A stretch of 64,000 bases of DNA from Cryptomeria japonica (lineage: Eukaryota > Streptophyta > Pinopsida > Cupressales > Cupressaceae): contig NC_081414.1 of assembly GCF_030272615.1 (NCBI RefSeq), positions 810,255,069 to 810,319,068 on the forward strand. Reading direction: 5' to 3'. Below the pieces are notes generated by a model that was given only the letters and a program-made list of their open reading frames with translations, did not search any database and was not told the DNA's origin. Position numbers and translations under genes: made by a program. Below are positions 44,778 to 57,312 of the stretch, piece by piece (positions within the stretch are counted from its first letter, which is position 1; every line of letters begins with the position of its first letter).

Positions 44778-45918
44778 GAATATAATGGAGGTTTAGTGAG
44801 ATTTGGAGATGATAAAGCTTGTTTGATCAAAGACAAAGGTACAATATCTTTTGATGGCAAGCATAATACTGACAATGTTTACTATGTTGAAGGTTTAAAG
44901 CATAATCTTTTGAGTGTTGGTCAATTAGTTGAGAAAGGATTTCAGTTACAATTCAAAAATGGAAAATGTGAAATCATGAATATAACTGGTTTGGAAATTG
45001 CAACCGGTGATCAAACTAGAGGTAATATCTTTCATTTGAACAACAGTGAAAAGACATGCTTGATTGCACATATTGATAAAACTTGGCTATGGCATAAGAG
45101 ACTCTGTCATGTAAATATTTATTGCATGGTAAAAATCAGTACTGCTAAGGCAGTTAGAGATTTACCTAAAATTATCAAACCTCACAATACAGTATGTAAG
45201 GAATGTCAATTTGGAAAACAAGTTAGAGCTACTTTTAAAAGTATTCCAGAAAAATAAAATAATGCTCTTGACTTAATTCATACTAATTTATGTGGTCCAT
45301 CTAGAACTAAAAATTTGCAAGGTGATAGATATTTCATGCTAATCATTGATGACTACTCTAGAATGTGTTGGGTTACTTTTCTCAGAGAAAAATCATAAGC
45401 ACTTGGAAAGTTCAAACTGTTCAAAGCAATGGTAGAGAATGAAATCGGTAAGAAAATCAAATGTCTGAGATCATATCAAGGAGGAGATTCTATGAAGTAA
45501 TGGAATCAGAAGACAGCTATCAGCACCCTAGACACCATAACATAATGGAGTCGTTGAAAGGATAAACAAAACTATCTTGGATGCAGCTAGAAGTATGTTA
45601 TCAGAAGCAAATCTACCACATGTGTATTGGAGACAGGTAGTAAGTACAATGGTCTATACATTCAACAAAGTTCACATCAAAGGTGAAACCAGTAAGACCC
45701 CTCATGAACTATGGTTTTGTATTACTCCTACTCTTAAATATTTTAGAATATTTGGCAGTAAATGCTATATTATAAGGGATGAGTATATTGGCAAATTTGA
45801 TCCTAGAAGTGATGAAGGAACATTTCTTGGTTATTCATCTAAGAGCAAGGCATATAGATGTTTTAACAAAAGATTGCAGAAAATTGTTGAGAGTACAAAT
45901 GTGAAGATTGATGAATAA
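44778..45918 (+). pseudogene. Copia C2 protease end and integrase (broken)
   Basis: After the stop the frame continues LRFGDDKACLIKDKGTIS-like sequence, then the integrase HHCC domain (LWHKRLCHVN ... CKECQFGKQ) to TAA 45258. The core follows with LDLIHTNLCGPS, where the first catalytic Asp is Asn, then LIIDDYSRMCWVTF and a TAA near 45396. A disrupted RSYQGGD segment replaces the second Asp motif. The C-terminal part 45577-45918 (ILDAARSMLSEANLPHVYW, FGSKCYIIRDEYIGKFD, GTFLGYSSKSKAYRCFN) is open. Integrase is dead by active-site and frame changes. Confidence 0.87.
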
Positions 45919-47238
45919 TTCAGAGGAACTTCAAGGTATATAGACTCTGAACCGGCAACAAAGATTCTAACAAATAAACCTACATTGAACCCACCAGTAC
46001 AGAATGAAGATCCAGTTACACCGGTATCATCTAAAAATTCCATAGTAATTGAGGAACAACAACAAACGAAGACACCCCGGTATGTAAGACTGAATCACTC
46101 TGAACATCAGATAATTGGGAGCAAGTATAAAGGAGTTATGAGAAGAGTAAGACTGAAAAATGAAGAGGTATGTCTTATTTCTCAAATTGAACCATCATCA
46201 ATTAATGAGGCATTTGATGATAAACACTAGATTAAAGCTATGGAAGAGGAACTAGAACAAATTGAGAAAAATAACACATGGACATTAGATCCTCGGCCTA
46301 AAGACAAAAATGTAATTGGAACAAAAGTGGGTATTCAGAAACAAACTTAATGAAGATTGTAAGGTAATCCGAAATAAAGCAAGACTAGTGTGTAAGGGAT
46401 ATTCTCAGAAAGAAGGAATTGATTATAATGAAACCTTTGCACTGGTAGCTAGAATTGAGGCAGTCATATTATTTTTGGCTTTTGCAGTACACAAGAACTA
46501 CAAAGTATATCAAATGGATATTAAATGTACATTTTTGAATGGAGATCTTGAAAAAGAAGTTTACATTGAACAGCCTGATGGATTTTCTTTGATAGATAAC
46601 AAAGATATGGTTTGCAGGTTAAGAAAAGCTTTGTATGGGTTGAAGCAAGCTCCAAGAGCTTGGTATGTAAGATAGGTATGCAAGATTGGATAAGTATCTT
46701 TTGAAGATTGTTTTTTCTAAAGGTAATTTTGAAAACAACTTATATTATAAAGTGAAAAATGATGACATCTTGGTTATAGAAGTTTTTGTTGATGATATAA
46801 TCTTTGGAGGAGAAGATGGATTATGTAAAGACTTTTCTATTGAAATGCAACAAGAATTTGAAATGTCCATGATTGGAGAAATAAAATTATTTTTAGGATT
46901 GCAGATTTCACAAACTGATAAAGGTATATTCTTGAGTCAATCCAAGTACTTGAAGGAGTTATTAAAGAAATTTGGGATGGAGAACTCTAAACTGGTAAGC
47001 ACACCTTTGACTACAAATGACAAATTATCACTAAGGGATGAATCTACACCTATTAATCTGACTAGGTACAAATCCATGATAGGAGGTTTACTATATTTGA
47101 CACAAACAAGACCTGATATCATGAATGCAGTATGTATTGTTTCAAGATTTCAAAGTAATCCTAGAGAAAATCATGAATCAGCAGTAAAAAGGATTTTCTG
47201 GTACTTGCAAGGCACTACAAATCTTGGATTATGGTATC
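45919..47238 (+). pseudogene. Copia C2 reverse transcriptase (broken)
   Basis: A linker frame 45985-46230 is followed by the RT fingers and palm, 46316-46675: KARLVCKGYSQKEGIDYNET, QMDIKCTFLNGDLEKEVYIE, LRKALYGLKQAPRAWY. After a stop near 46675 come the catalytic box VEVFVDDIIFGG-like FVDD and thumb, 46686-47243 (LGLQISQTDKGIFLSQSKYL, MIGGLLYLTQTRPDIM, GTTNLGLWY). The catalytic Asp pair is kept. The frame is cut by element B at 47238. Confidence 0.9.
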
Positions 47239-48510
47239 TGTAAAGCGGAAAATCGCGATCGAACCCTAGTTGTTCTCCCCTCTTCCAACTCCGAGGAGAG
47301 AGAAGGGAGGTTTGCTAGGATTCGATGGTTTTCACTTAAGGGAGAGACTTTATATTCAAAAGAGGGGTTGAAACTCACAATATCCAATCCCACACAATGT
47401 AAGATTGGATGCTAAATGAATTTCAAGGGTTAGGAAAGCAAGGCTACCCTCTTTTGTAAAGAATGTTGTTAAGGAAATTAAGCTAAGAATACATAGAAAG
47501 TCATAAAGATTCGCTTATAAACTGAGTTCGGGTTATAGGATGAAGCTGCGGACCTGGAATTAGCAGTAGAATGTCGATATGGCGCTGTCCTACAAATTTG
47601 AGCAAAAGTTGTCGGGACGATGGCACCCGGCGCCACGGTCCTCCGAAAAATCCGCGAAACGAAGGGGGATCTGTTCATCTCTACACAAGGATTCCAGATC
47701 TTCAATTTCAGCCACGTACCTGCAACCTAAACACAGAAAAGCGAAGACGATTGGGGGGTTAGGGATTAGGGGTTTGCCTTTAGGTCAAACCCCAGTTTTG
47801 GAATTAACCAAGAAATGAGCAAGAGCTGTAAATGTAAATGACTGTAAAACAAGTACTAATACCTTGTTCTAAGGATGTTTGTATCCTTATGTGCGAAGGT
47901 ATAGATGTTGTATGTTATATGTTGTAGCATGTAGTATGTGATCTCCTCTTCAATGGTTGAATCCTTGACTTGAATGCAACACTTAGCCTTGAATGGAGAC
48001 TTGAAATGATCAATTCCTTGAAGGAATGCTTGAATGCTTGAATGCTTGAATGTTTGAGTATAGTTTCCACGCTTTTTCCCTCATGTATCTCTTCTCTCCA
48101 AATGAGAGAGAAAAATGTAGTTTATATACTTGTCATTTAGGGCTGATAGACTGATTTTCCCGACCTTAGGCCGACCAGGAAATGTAATTTCCAAATTGCA
48201 ATCAAAAAGACCCGAGCCCCTTAGGAGACCGGGCCCAAAATAGGACCCAGGGACCAGGGCACTGGGCGCCATGGTCCTGGGGACCAGAGCACTGGGCGCC
48301 TTGGTCCTGAAGGACCAGGGCGCTGGGCGCTCTGGTCCCACCTCCTGGGACAGCAGGGTGCAAGGAGGTTCAGGCCAGGGTGCTTGAAAAATGTAGTTTT
48401 TAGTGTCGCGAGCAAGTTTTGGGGTCTCCATTCAGGTTGCGTGTTGCGTCGCCATCGTGAAGACCAAAATGCAGTCGAAATTGCAAGTGTCGCAATTTTA
48501 GGACGCTACA
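47239..48510 (-). repeat. 3' LTR of gypsy B (1272 bp)
   Basis: TGTAAAGCGGAAAATCGC to TTTTAGGACGCTACA. It has three 30-bp GC-rich units (48251-48340), which explains its 30 bp over the A LTR. Polypurine tract AAAGTGGGGGCTAAA (minus) follows at 48511-48525. Confidence 0.94.
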
Positions 48511-49249
48511 TTTAGCCCCCACTTTAGCGGGAGTATGTATGCTCATACTTCCGGTAAAGTACAAGGAAACAACATTGAAAGACTTTCACCATGTCAAGGA
48601 GGCAAGATACACCAAGCCCCCAGTAGACTAAGGATCTTACGACTTCGATTGACAAAGTAAAAGGGAAGATCACGAGGGAGAACCATGACTGTCAGTAGTA
48701 AGATTCCCTCACTATGAGTCATGCAAGAAAGATATCAAAAATTTTCAAGGCAAGGTTAAATTTACCAGGAAATTTTCAAGTATCTTCAAAAGATATGAAC
48801 GGGATGTATGCCCCCCTACGTTAAAGCGATCGCACACACCTCACCGGGGGTGATTGTTTTAACGTAGTGATACACATAAGAAATGAGAAAGGAGCACGTT
48901 ATCGCAAGGATTTAGCCCCCAAGTGTGAGACAAACCCAAGGATAATAGACACAAAACACAAAGCACGAGGTGACTTCGCTTTCCTCGGGGTCAGTATGCT
49001 GTATGATAATTCATGTATATATATCATATGTATGTATGCATAATTGTTCTTCATTCCCCAATCAAGGAAGGTCACCTAGAAGAAGGGAACACATGTGTCT
49101 TTTGAGTCAACATGAGAGAGACCGAGGGATCTCAATGCTTTGCATCGTCCTCAAGTAGACAACACCAAGGACAACAAATAGAAGAATGAGAATAACATAT
49201 AGAAGAAGTAACAAAAGAGAGGGGGAGAGAATCTGCTATGCTAATGTAA
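48511..49249 (-). other. 3' untranslated region of gypsy B
   Basis: Near identical to 14912-15650 of A, with only scattered substitutions. Non-coding. It starts with the polypurine tract. Confidence 0.8.
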
Positions 49250-49696
49250 CTAGTCTAGCACGTCATCTACCCCCCGATCTTGCTGATCAATGTTTCGGGA
49301 AGGTAGGGAACACGCTAGAGGAGGAACATCCAACACAGCAGATGGAGCTATCACAAGATTCAAACAAGGGCTATGTTCATGTTCCGAGCCACATTGTTCT
49401 TGTCTAGGAGCTAGGATAAGTGCTTTAGAAAATTCATTAGATAAATGGTTATCAACATCAACAAGTTCATATTCATTATCAGAAGCAAGAGGAGTAACAA
49501 TTTCATCTATATCGTCATCAAGATTTATAAAAATAGGATCTTTAACTCGCACAGGATCAAGACCATCATGCATCTTATGTTTAGGAGATTTAGGCTCAAT
49601 GTCCGGCTGAGGAGAAAATGGAATAATGCTTGTTGAAGGTGTTTTTGGAGATTGCAAAGTTTGAGAAGTAGCTGCCTGAGCTCTAAGACGACGCTT
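49250..49696 (-). pseudogene. Gypsy B post-protease frame
   Basis: Counterpart of 15651-16097. The same acidic Ser/Pro-rich frame follows the shared TGA (49697-49699). A few residues differ (for example DEIVTPLASDNEYE). Confidence 0.6.
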
Positions 49697-49996
49697 TCAT
49701 CGGCGTTCACGTGCAGAACGATTTCGTCTAGTCTTAGTAGGAAGTGGAGAAGATTGAGGAGGAGGAATGTTCTCATCCTTTGCACTTGGGTGTTTAGGTT
49801 GTGGTCTCTTAGGCTGGATAATAGGAGAAGAAGAAGGTCTCTTCTCTCTATAAAAAGGAGGAGGAGGAACTGCTCCATATAAGGGAAGAATATTTGGTTT
49901 AGGGAGAAGACCAAGTCCATCATGACGAGGAGGTATAGGTCTACTCTTAGGAAGTTTATTAGGCATAGACATAGTCACATCCATAGGGATGGGTTG
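49697..49996 (-). pseudogene. Gypsy B protease tail, downstream of S
   Basis: The Pro-rich C-terminal part of the protease frame (PIPMDVTMSMPNKLPKSRPI, then PPPPFYREKRPSSSP) up to the in-frame TGA. It is separated from the rest of the protease by the solo LTR S, which entered at GGTTG. Confidence 0.85.
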
Positions 49997-51647
49997 TGAT
50001 GCCGGAGCATCCAGGAGGGCAAATGAACAAAGGAGGACACCAAGGACTAAGGAGAGTGATATGACATCACTAGAGGTCAATTGGAATGTTTTGAAGCCTA
50101 TAATGGCCTATTGTAATGTTGAATTCAATAAATTATGTAAAAGTCCTAAAGGTCCTGATAAAGGCCTAAGGACCAAAATGCAATGTAATAGGATGATGGA
50201 GTCTAGATAGGTTGGATAGGAGTTTATTGTGATTTAATGATCTTATTATGTCAAAATAAGTTGAATGGGATAGGTTTTAGTTGATTAAAAGTATTAGAAA
50301 TAAAGTTGAAAATTCAAATTTTGAATTTCAACAACTAGTTCCAGTTTTGGTGGGAAATAAGTTTGAGTTGTTTTGACATTTTAATCACTTGGATTAGTTG
50401 GAGATTGGTTGGAGTTGGTTGGGGAAGGTCTTATAAAGTCTCTAAAGTAATTTTTGTGTGGTTGGATGATGCTGGTACGGACTTGTACGGACTATCTTAG
50501 AAAATTAATTTAAAAACTCTTTATTTGCTGTCAAATCCTTGTTTTTTCATGCTTTCTTTGCATTGAAAGGCTAAGGGATCATCATTGCTGTACATTGGGG
50601 GTTTATTGGTTATTCCTTTGATGTATTGAGTGCATTTTTGAAGTCTTGGAAGTATCATATTTTTATTTATTGCTGACTGTCCCAGAAAAGACAGTGATTT
50701 TTTCACTAATTTGTGAATTTCCAAGCATGCAAGGATCCATCCTATGAATGTACAGGTCTGATTCTCATAGGATGGATGCCAAATAACATGTAAAATAGTT
50801 TACTAACCCATGATTTATAGGAAGGAGTGAAGAGTGCAGGTGTACACCATGAAAGTTGCATGAAAGTTGAAGAAAAGTGACTGGAAATGAGTGAAAATGA
50901 AGGCTAGAGTGTAGCAGCAGAGAATCTAATTGAACAAGGAGGGTATTTTATGCATTGAAGTGTCTAGACACACCATTTTAAAGGTGTTTTAACTTTGGTT
51001 GAGCCTTGGAAGTGATTGGAAGTGATATTTCTAGAAAGCCCTAGGGAAAAGGGTGATTTAGTGAGGTTTTTTTGGTGTTTGGGTATCTAGGAGTGCAACC
51101 AAGACCTAAGACCTGAAAAATCCTTGGTTTGGGAACATAATAAGAGACTTTACAAAAGGGTTTAATCTGGTGTTAAGTTTTGTTGGTACTTCCTTTGTAA
51201 AGTGGGTGGTTTTTAAGGCTAAAAAGGGGCACATTTGAGGACAGCAAAGGGTCCGTCCAAAACAACCTATATTGGTTTTCTGATATGTTGTGTAAAATCT
51301 AAATGGGTGTCTAAATATGTAATTTTTTTGTCAAGTGTTTTGGGATGATTTGGAGAAAAGTTGAAAATACCCGATTTGGAGGCTACAAGGAATAGAGCCT
51401 AGAAGAGCAAGTTTGGTTTATGAGTTTGAGTCTGAGTTTGGGGGTGTGTAGAAACTTGTCTTATGGTGTTTGGGATGTGTTAAGACCAATAGAGGTGTTG
51501 GAACAAACCATTTTGATGTTATCCTTGGTTGGGTGTGTTGAGTTGAGTTTGGTTTTGAATCACCTAGCATGTAGAGGATCCTTTGATGTGTCTCCTTGAG
51601 TTGATTTAATCCTTAGGGAGAGTTCCAGAGTTGATCTCTCTGCATCA
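49997..51647 (+). repeat. Solo LTR S (1651 bp) inside gypsy B
   Basis: Begins TGATGCCGGAGCATCC and ends GATCTCTCTGCATCA, so it has TG/CA ends in a 6-bp inverted repeat TGATGC/GCATCA. It is bounded by exact GGTTG copies (49992-49996, 51648-51652). The uninterrupted site is seen in A near 16388. It encodes nothing and has no primer site or purine tract inside, as expected for an LTR left by recombination between two LTRs. A TATAAA word at 50432-50437 suggests plus orientation. No other copy is in this window. Confidence 0.85.
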
Positions 51648-51652
51648 GGTTG

Positions 51653-54331
51653 GGAATATTCTTGAGGAAAGACATTAGTTTTATCTTTCAAAGGAAGAAG
51701 TTCCTTCTCAAGAATGATAGGAATGTCAAGTTTAGGTGTTCTAGGTTCACTTAGAGATAAGATCATATCTGTTTTCCACTTTTGATAAGATTTGAAAAGA
51801 TGATCACTTCGTGGAGGAAGAGATTGGAATTGTTTAGGCCAAAAGTAGTCTATAGGAACACTAGAAGTTCTTTCAGCTGGTTTAAAGAGACTATGATTGA
51901 CAGTAACGACTTCACCATTATGGGGAAATTTCAAACACTTGTGAATAGGAGAAGCAATAGCTTTCATGGAAGATAGCCAAGGATAGCCAAGCTTCACACG
52001 AAATTGTTCGGAAGATGGAATAATAGCAAAGTTCACATCAAGGGATTTGTTATGGACTTCAATAGGCAATGTAATAGAACCAATTGCGGGAGAAGAAAAT
52101 GCATCAAATAATTTTACAATCACATCTGCTTTGTCATAGATCACTTGATTCAATTGCAAAGTAAAAAGAAATTCTTCAGTAATAACATTAACCATGCACG
52201 AAGGATCAATAAGCACTCCACGGCAAGGTGTATTCTTGACTTTTGCAACTATGTATAAAGGACCATCAGGTGCCCTAATGGTTTCACTAGAATCAAATGT
52301 GATGGAAGGTTCTTCAGGGATTTCTTGCTGCTCTACAAAGTTAATCACATTCGGAGTCATAGACACAAGACCATCAGATGAGAGAGAGGAATCATTAGCC
52401 TCAATCGCATTAGAGGTATGAGAAGGCAATGGATCAGTGAAAATCTGAAGATTTTGGTTAGGAGGAGCTACAGATGTGTTGCCTTTATCATTCACTCCAG
52501 AAATAGAAATAGTATTATTATCAATCAAATCCTGAATTTTAACCTTTAAAGAAAAACATTTTTCAGTATCATGACCAGGCTGACGATGAAATTGACAAAA
52601 GGCTTTGTTATCAAAATAAGGTGAAGTAATCTTTGCAGGATCAATTTGTCTTATAGGAGGAAGAGTAAGCACATTTTGTTCCAATAACTTATTCATAATA
52701 CTATGCAATGATTCATTCAAAGGAGTATACTTTCTTTCTTTCTTGAAAAATTTAGAAATAGGAGGCACACCTGATGCTGCATTCACATTGTTGTTGATGA
52801 TGTTTTCATTGAATTTGATGGAATCTCTGTTTGGTTTAAACTTCCCAAATGGTTGTTGACTGCTATCACCCTTATCACTCGGAGCCATAGGATGTGATTG
52901 TTCCATTTGACTCAGAGTCAGTTGATAATTGTGAAGAGTTGAACACAACTGTTGGAAAGAAGTAAACTCAGAAAATAGAAGTTTGTCTCGAATATCTTTT
53001 TGTAAATTAGAAATAAAGATTCTTTGAATATCATTGTCAGGCACTGGAAAAGAAATTTGAGCATACAAATGCTTATATCTACCAATGAAATCAGTCACTT
53101 TTTCTTTAACACCTTGTTTACAATGCATTAAATCAATCAAAGTAACTTTAGGACTTATATTGTTTTGAAATTGTTGAATTAAAGCATTTGCAAGTTGTTC
53201 AAAAGAAGTAATAGAATAAGAAGGCAACGAGCAATACCATTGTAGGGCTTTGTCTCTTAATGTTCTAGTAAACAGTTTTGCAAGCAACCTTTGGTCATAA
53301 GCCAAATCAGTACAAATTGTTTGAAAAGTCTTAACATGTGTTAGAGGATCTCCTTTACCATTATAAAGCTCCAAATGCGGGATTTCAACATGTTTAGGAG
53401 GGATAGCTTGAACAATGTCAAGAGAAAGTGGGCTCGCAATGTCAAATGTGGGCACACTGAACTTAGATTGATTCATAGAGGCAATTTGTTGCTGTAAAGA
53501 AGAGACAGTTTGTGCTTGATTGTTAATGGTCACTTCAGTCGAAGAATTCATATTGGATGTGTTAGATTGAGATGGAGGTGTTATGTTATTGAAAGAAGGT
53601 AAAGAGTAAGGTGGTGGGACTCTATGATAATTAGTCATAGGAGATGATTGGACAAGAGGAACACTACAAGGAGGAATGGAATGGTTAAATGAATTGCCCC
53701 CTTGCGTCATGTTCATTTGTGAAGATGTAATAGGAACACTCATTGGAGGAATGAATGAAGAAGTCGGATTGAATGAAGGAAGAGGGTTAATTGAAGAAGA
53801 AGGGTTGCCCCCATGACTGGTGATCATAGGAGGAATGTCTTGTGTTGAAGTAGTCATTATGTTTGATGTAAAAGTAGGTATACTAGCAATAGGAGTCGTC
53901 AAAGGAATAGAATGATTGTCTTGGGTAGGAGGTTGTGTATAACCTAAGGTTTCAGCACAACTCTTCATAGGCATCACATTTGAATCCACAATGTGTGCAA
54001 TACCACACAAAATATCAATTCCATTCTTATCACTTTGAAGCATACGTTTTAGACCCTCAATTAAAGGAAGAGCTTGACTATCAGGGTATTCTTGAGACAT
54101 CTATTGTCGAAAATTGTCAAATTGGTTATCCAATTTCGAAAGTTGTTCTATAGAAACCTCATGGAGAGCTTCTTCATCATTAGGAGGATTAGAGGAATTA
54201 CCCATGTCCTCGTTAAAAAGGCTATTCAAATTAGGTTCCATCTCCTCAGTAGTTAAACCTCAGAAAGACTTAATTCTACGGCTTCGTCTAACGGGAAAAG
54301 TGTAAGTAGGGCTTATTGTTGTAAAACTCAT
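51653..54331 (-). pseudogene. Gypsy B gag-protease (one frame, two N-terminal stops, split by S)
   Basis: The frame starts at ATG 54331 (MSFTTI), as in A. TGA 54260-54262 replaces CGA and TAG 54101-54103 replaces TGG. From Met 54100 it is open for about 816 codons into the protease. Gag and protease are continuous here because CAG stands where A has its gag stop. Motifs match A: NGKGDPLTHVKTFQ, CQFHRQPGHDTEKC, VLIDPSCMVNVITEEF, LGYPWLSSMKA. Its reading frame runs into S at 51647, adding about 30 unrelated residues. Confidence 0.88.
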
Positions 54332-55505
54332 GCACTAGAGAGAGAGAAAAGATTTTGAATTTAGAGGTAGCAATTTTCAGTAAAATCAGCCAATCTTCTG
54401 GATTTAAGCTGTTAAATGCAATCACAACAGTCTCCCGAAATTTCGGAAAAAATGTCCGGGACCGTGGCGCCCGGAGTGCAACACGGTCCTTGCAACTTTT
54501 TTCGAAATTTGCAGGGATGAAAGGTATGATGATTTTAGAGCTAATCTGAAAAAATTGAGTGATTTTACGATCTGTAGATAGGCCAAATTAAAGTTGCAAT
54601 CTCAAAATTGAACCCTATCAAGATTGTCAAAAAATGCAAAATTTGAATTTTGAAAAAGAGAGGGAAACTGAAATTTTGAATTTTATGAGTTTAGAGGGAA
54701 TGTCAAGAGCAATGCAAATTTTGAAATTTGAAAATTGACTCAATTTCACGCAAAATTCAATTTTGAAAGCGGAAATCGAAGTTGTTGTAATTAAACACTT
54801 AATTTCAAAAGTCACAAAATGCAAGAATTTGAATAAAGCACTGAAATTTCGAATGAATGCAAACACAATTTTCAGATTTATGATAATAAAAACGCAATTT
54901 TGACACAAAATTTTAATTTCAATGATTTGTGAATGATTAGAAGCCTTAGACCAAGCAATCGCAAGACTAACTTTGACTGTAATTTTGAAAGTGTTATAAT
55001 TGACAAAATCAGCCAAAATTCTGGATTTTAGCAAGAAAATACAGCAAGATCTCGCTCCCGAAATTTTGGAAAAAATGTCGGGGACGATGGCGCTCAGAGT
55101 GCAACACGGTCCTTGCAACTTTTTTCCAAATTTTCAGGGATGAAGGATATTGTGATTTTATTGCAGAATCCAAAGTTACAGCTGATTTGGAGATGTTTTG
55201 ATTGGTCAAATTGTCGGACAAAGGTTGAATTAAGAGGGTTTCAAAAATTAGGGTTTTGACATTTAACCAGTTAATTTTCAGAATTAAAGCACAAATATGA
55301 ATTGAAAATTTGTAATAGAAGGGCAGATCTGAAATAGGCATTAACATTTAGACATTTCGCAAGTTCAATTACTAAAAAGAAAATTTAGGGTTTTTATGCA
55401 ATCACCTCTAAAATTTTGCAAAAGATCACACATGGAAATGTAATCAATTTTTTCAGATCTAAGCATGAAAAATCAGAAAGGATGTTCACGTCGGGTTCAC
55501 CAAAA
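54332..55505 (-). other. Leader and primer site of gypsy B
   Basis: About 1.2 kb, collinear and near identical with the A leader (19077-20252), including both GC-rich modules. The first carries the inverted repeat GGGACCGTG (54458-54466) / CACGGTCCT (54482-54490), now with one G-T pair. Primer site next to the LTR as in A. Confidence 0.8.
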
Positions 55506-56807
55506 TGTAAAGCAGAAAATCGCGATCGAACCCTAGTTGTTCTCCCCTCTTCCAACTCTGAGGAGAGAGAAGGGAGGTTTGCTAGGATTCGATGGTTTTC
55601 ACTTAGGGGAGAGACTTTACATTCAAAAGAGGGGTTGAAACTCACAAGATCCAATCCCACACAATGTAAGATTGGATGCTAAATGAATTTCAAGGGTTAG
55701 GAAAGCAAGGCTACCCTCTTTTGTAAAGAATGTTGTTAAGGAAATTAAGCTAAGAATACATAGAAAGTCATAAAGATTCGCTTATAAACTGAGTTCGGGT
55801 TATAGGATGAAGCTGCGGACCTGGAATTAGCAGTAGAATGTCGATACGGCGCTGTCCTGCAAATTTGAGCAAAAGTTGTCAGGACGATGGCGCCCGGCGC
55901 CACGGTCCTCCGAAAATCCGCGAAACGAAGGGGGATCTGTTCGTCTCTGCACAAGGATTCCAGATCTTCAATTTTAGCCGCGTACCCGCAACCTACACAC
56001 AGAAAAGCGAAGACAATTGGGGGGTTAGGGATTAGGGGTTTGCCTTTAGGTCAAACCCCGGTTTTGGAATTAACCAAGAAATGAGCAAGAGCTGTAAATG
56101 TAAATGACTGTAAAACAAGTACTAATACCTTGTTCTAAGGATGTTTGTATCCTTATGTGCGAAGGTATAGATGTTGTATGTTATATGTTGTAGCATGTAG
56201 TATGTGATCTCCTCTTCAATGGTTGAATCCTTGACTTGAATGCAACACTTAGCCTTGAATGGAGACTTGAAATGATCAATTGCTTGAAGGAATGCTTGAA
56301 TGCTTGAATGCTTGAATGTTTGAGTATAGTTTCCACGCTTTTTCCCTCATGTATCTCTTCTCTCCAAATGAGAGAGAAAAATGTAGTTTATATACTTGTC
56401 ATTTAGGGTTGATAGACTGATTTTCCCGACCTTAGGCCGACCAGGAAATGTAATTTCCAAATTGCAATAAAAAAGACTCGAGCCCCTTAGGAGACTGGGC
56501 CCAAAATAGGACCCAGGGACTAGGGCGCTGGGCGCCATGGTCCTGGGGAGCAGAGCGCTGGGCGCCCTGGTCCTGAAGGACCAGGGTGCTGGGCGCTGTG
56601 GTCCTGAAGGACCAGGGCTCTGGGCGCTCTGGTCCCACCTCCCGGGACAGCAGGGTGCAAGGAGGTTCAGGCCAAGGTGCTTGAAAAATGCAGTTTTCAG
56701 TATCGCGAGCAAGTTTTGGGGTCTCCATTCAGGTTGCGTGTTGCGTCACCATCGTGAAGACCTAAATGCAGTCGAAATTGCAAGTGTCGCATTTTTAGGA
56801 CGCTACA
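55506..56807 (-). repeat. 5' LTR of gypsy B (1302 bp)
   Basis: TGTAAAGCAGAAAATCGC to TTTTAGGACGCTACA. Four 30-bp GC-rich units (about 56517-56636). Minus-strand TATATAAA box at 56387-56394. Confidence 0.94.
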
Positions 56808-56812
56808 GTATC

Positions 56813-57312
56813 CTAGAGATAAAAACTTCGAATTATGTGCATACACAGATGCAAATTGGGCAGGAGATGTGGATGATAGAAAAAGCACCACCGGCGGATC
56901 ATTTTTTCTTGGAAGCAAATTAATTTATTGGTTGAGTAAGAAACAAAGTTGTACATCTTTATCAATAGATGAATCAGAATATGTTGCAGCAGTAACTAAC
57001 TGTACACAGGTACTATGGCTTAAGCAAATGTTGAAAGACATAAAGGTAAAATGCAAAGAACCTATTACTATCTATTGTGATAACACTACAATAATTGATA
57101 TATCTAAGAATTAGGTATTACATTCTAAAACCAAACATGTTTCTATCAAACTGAATTTTCTAAGGGAAAATGTTGAAGCAAAAGAAATTAAAATGGTTTA
57201 TGTGAATACTAAAGAGAAGATTGCAGATATTTTCACTAAACCTCTGCCTAAGGAGACTTTTGAATATCTCAGAGATCAGCTTGGGGTCATACCCCCACTG
57301 GTAGAAACTTAG
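56813..57312 (+). pseudogene. Copia C2 RNase H and polyprotein end
   Basis: Resumes exactly after the B target duplication: LCAYTDANWAGD-type RNase H start, RKSTTGGSFFLGSKLIYWLS, ESEYVAAVTNCTQVLWLKQ, IYCDNTTIIDISKN, a TAG near 57114, then VNTKEKIADIFTKPLPKETF and the end at TAG 57310-57312. D-E-D type catalytic residues (YTD, DESEY, CDN) are present. One stop breaks the domain. Confidence 0.9.

Larger units (their letters stand above)
47239..56807 (-). mobile_element. Gypsy B: sister of A, interrupted by solo LTR S (9569 bp)
   Basis: LTRs 47239-48510 and 55506-56807. Target duplication GTATC on both sides (47234-47238, 56808-56812). Primer site TGGTGAACCCGACGTGAAC at 55484-55502. Same gag-protease-only layout as A, with the same 3' border of coding sequence and the same in-frame TGA. 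Without the 1.66-kb S insertion it would be about 7.9 kb. A and B are independent insertions of one RT-less family. Confidence 0.94.
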
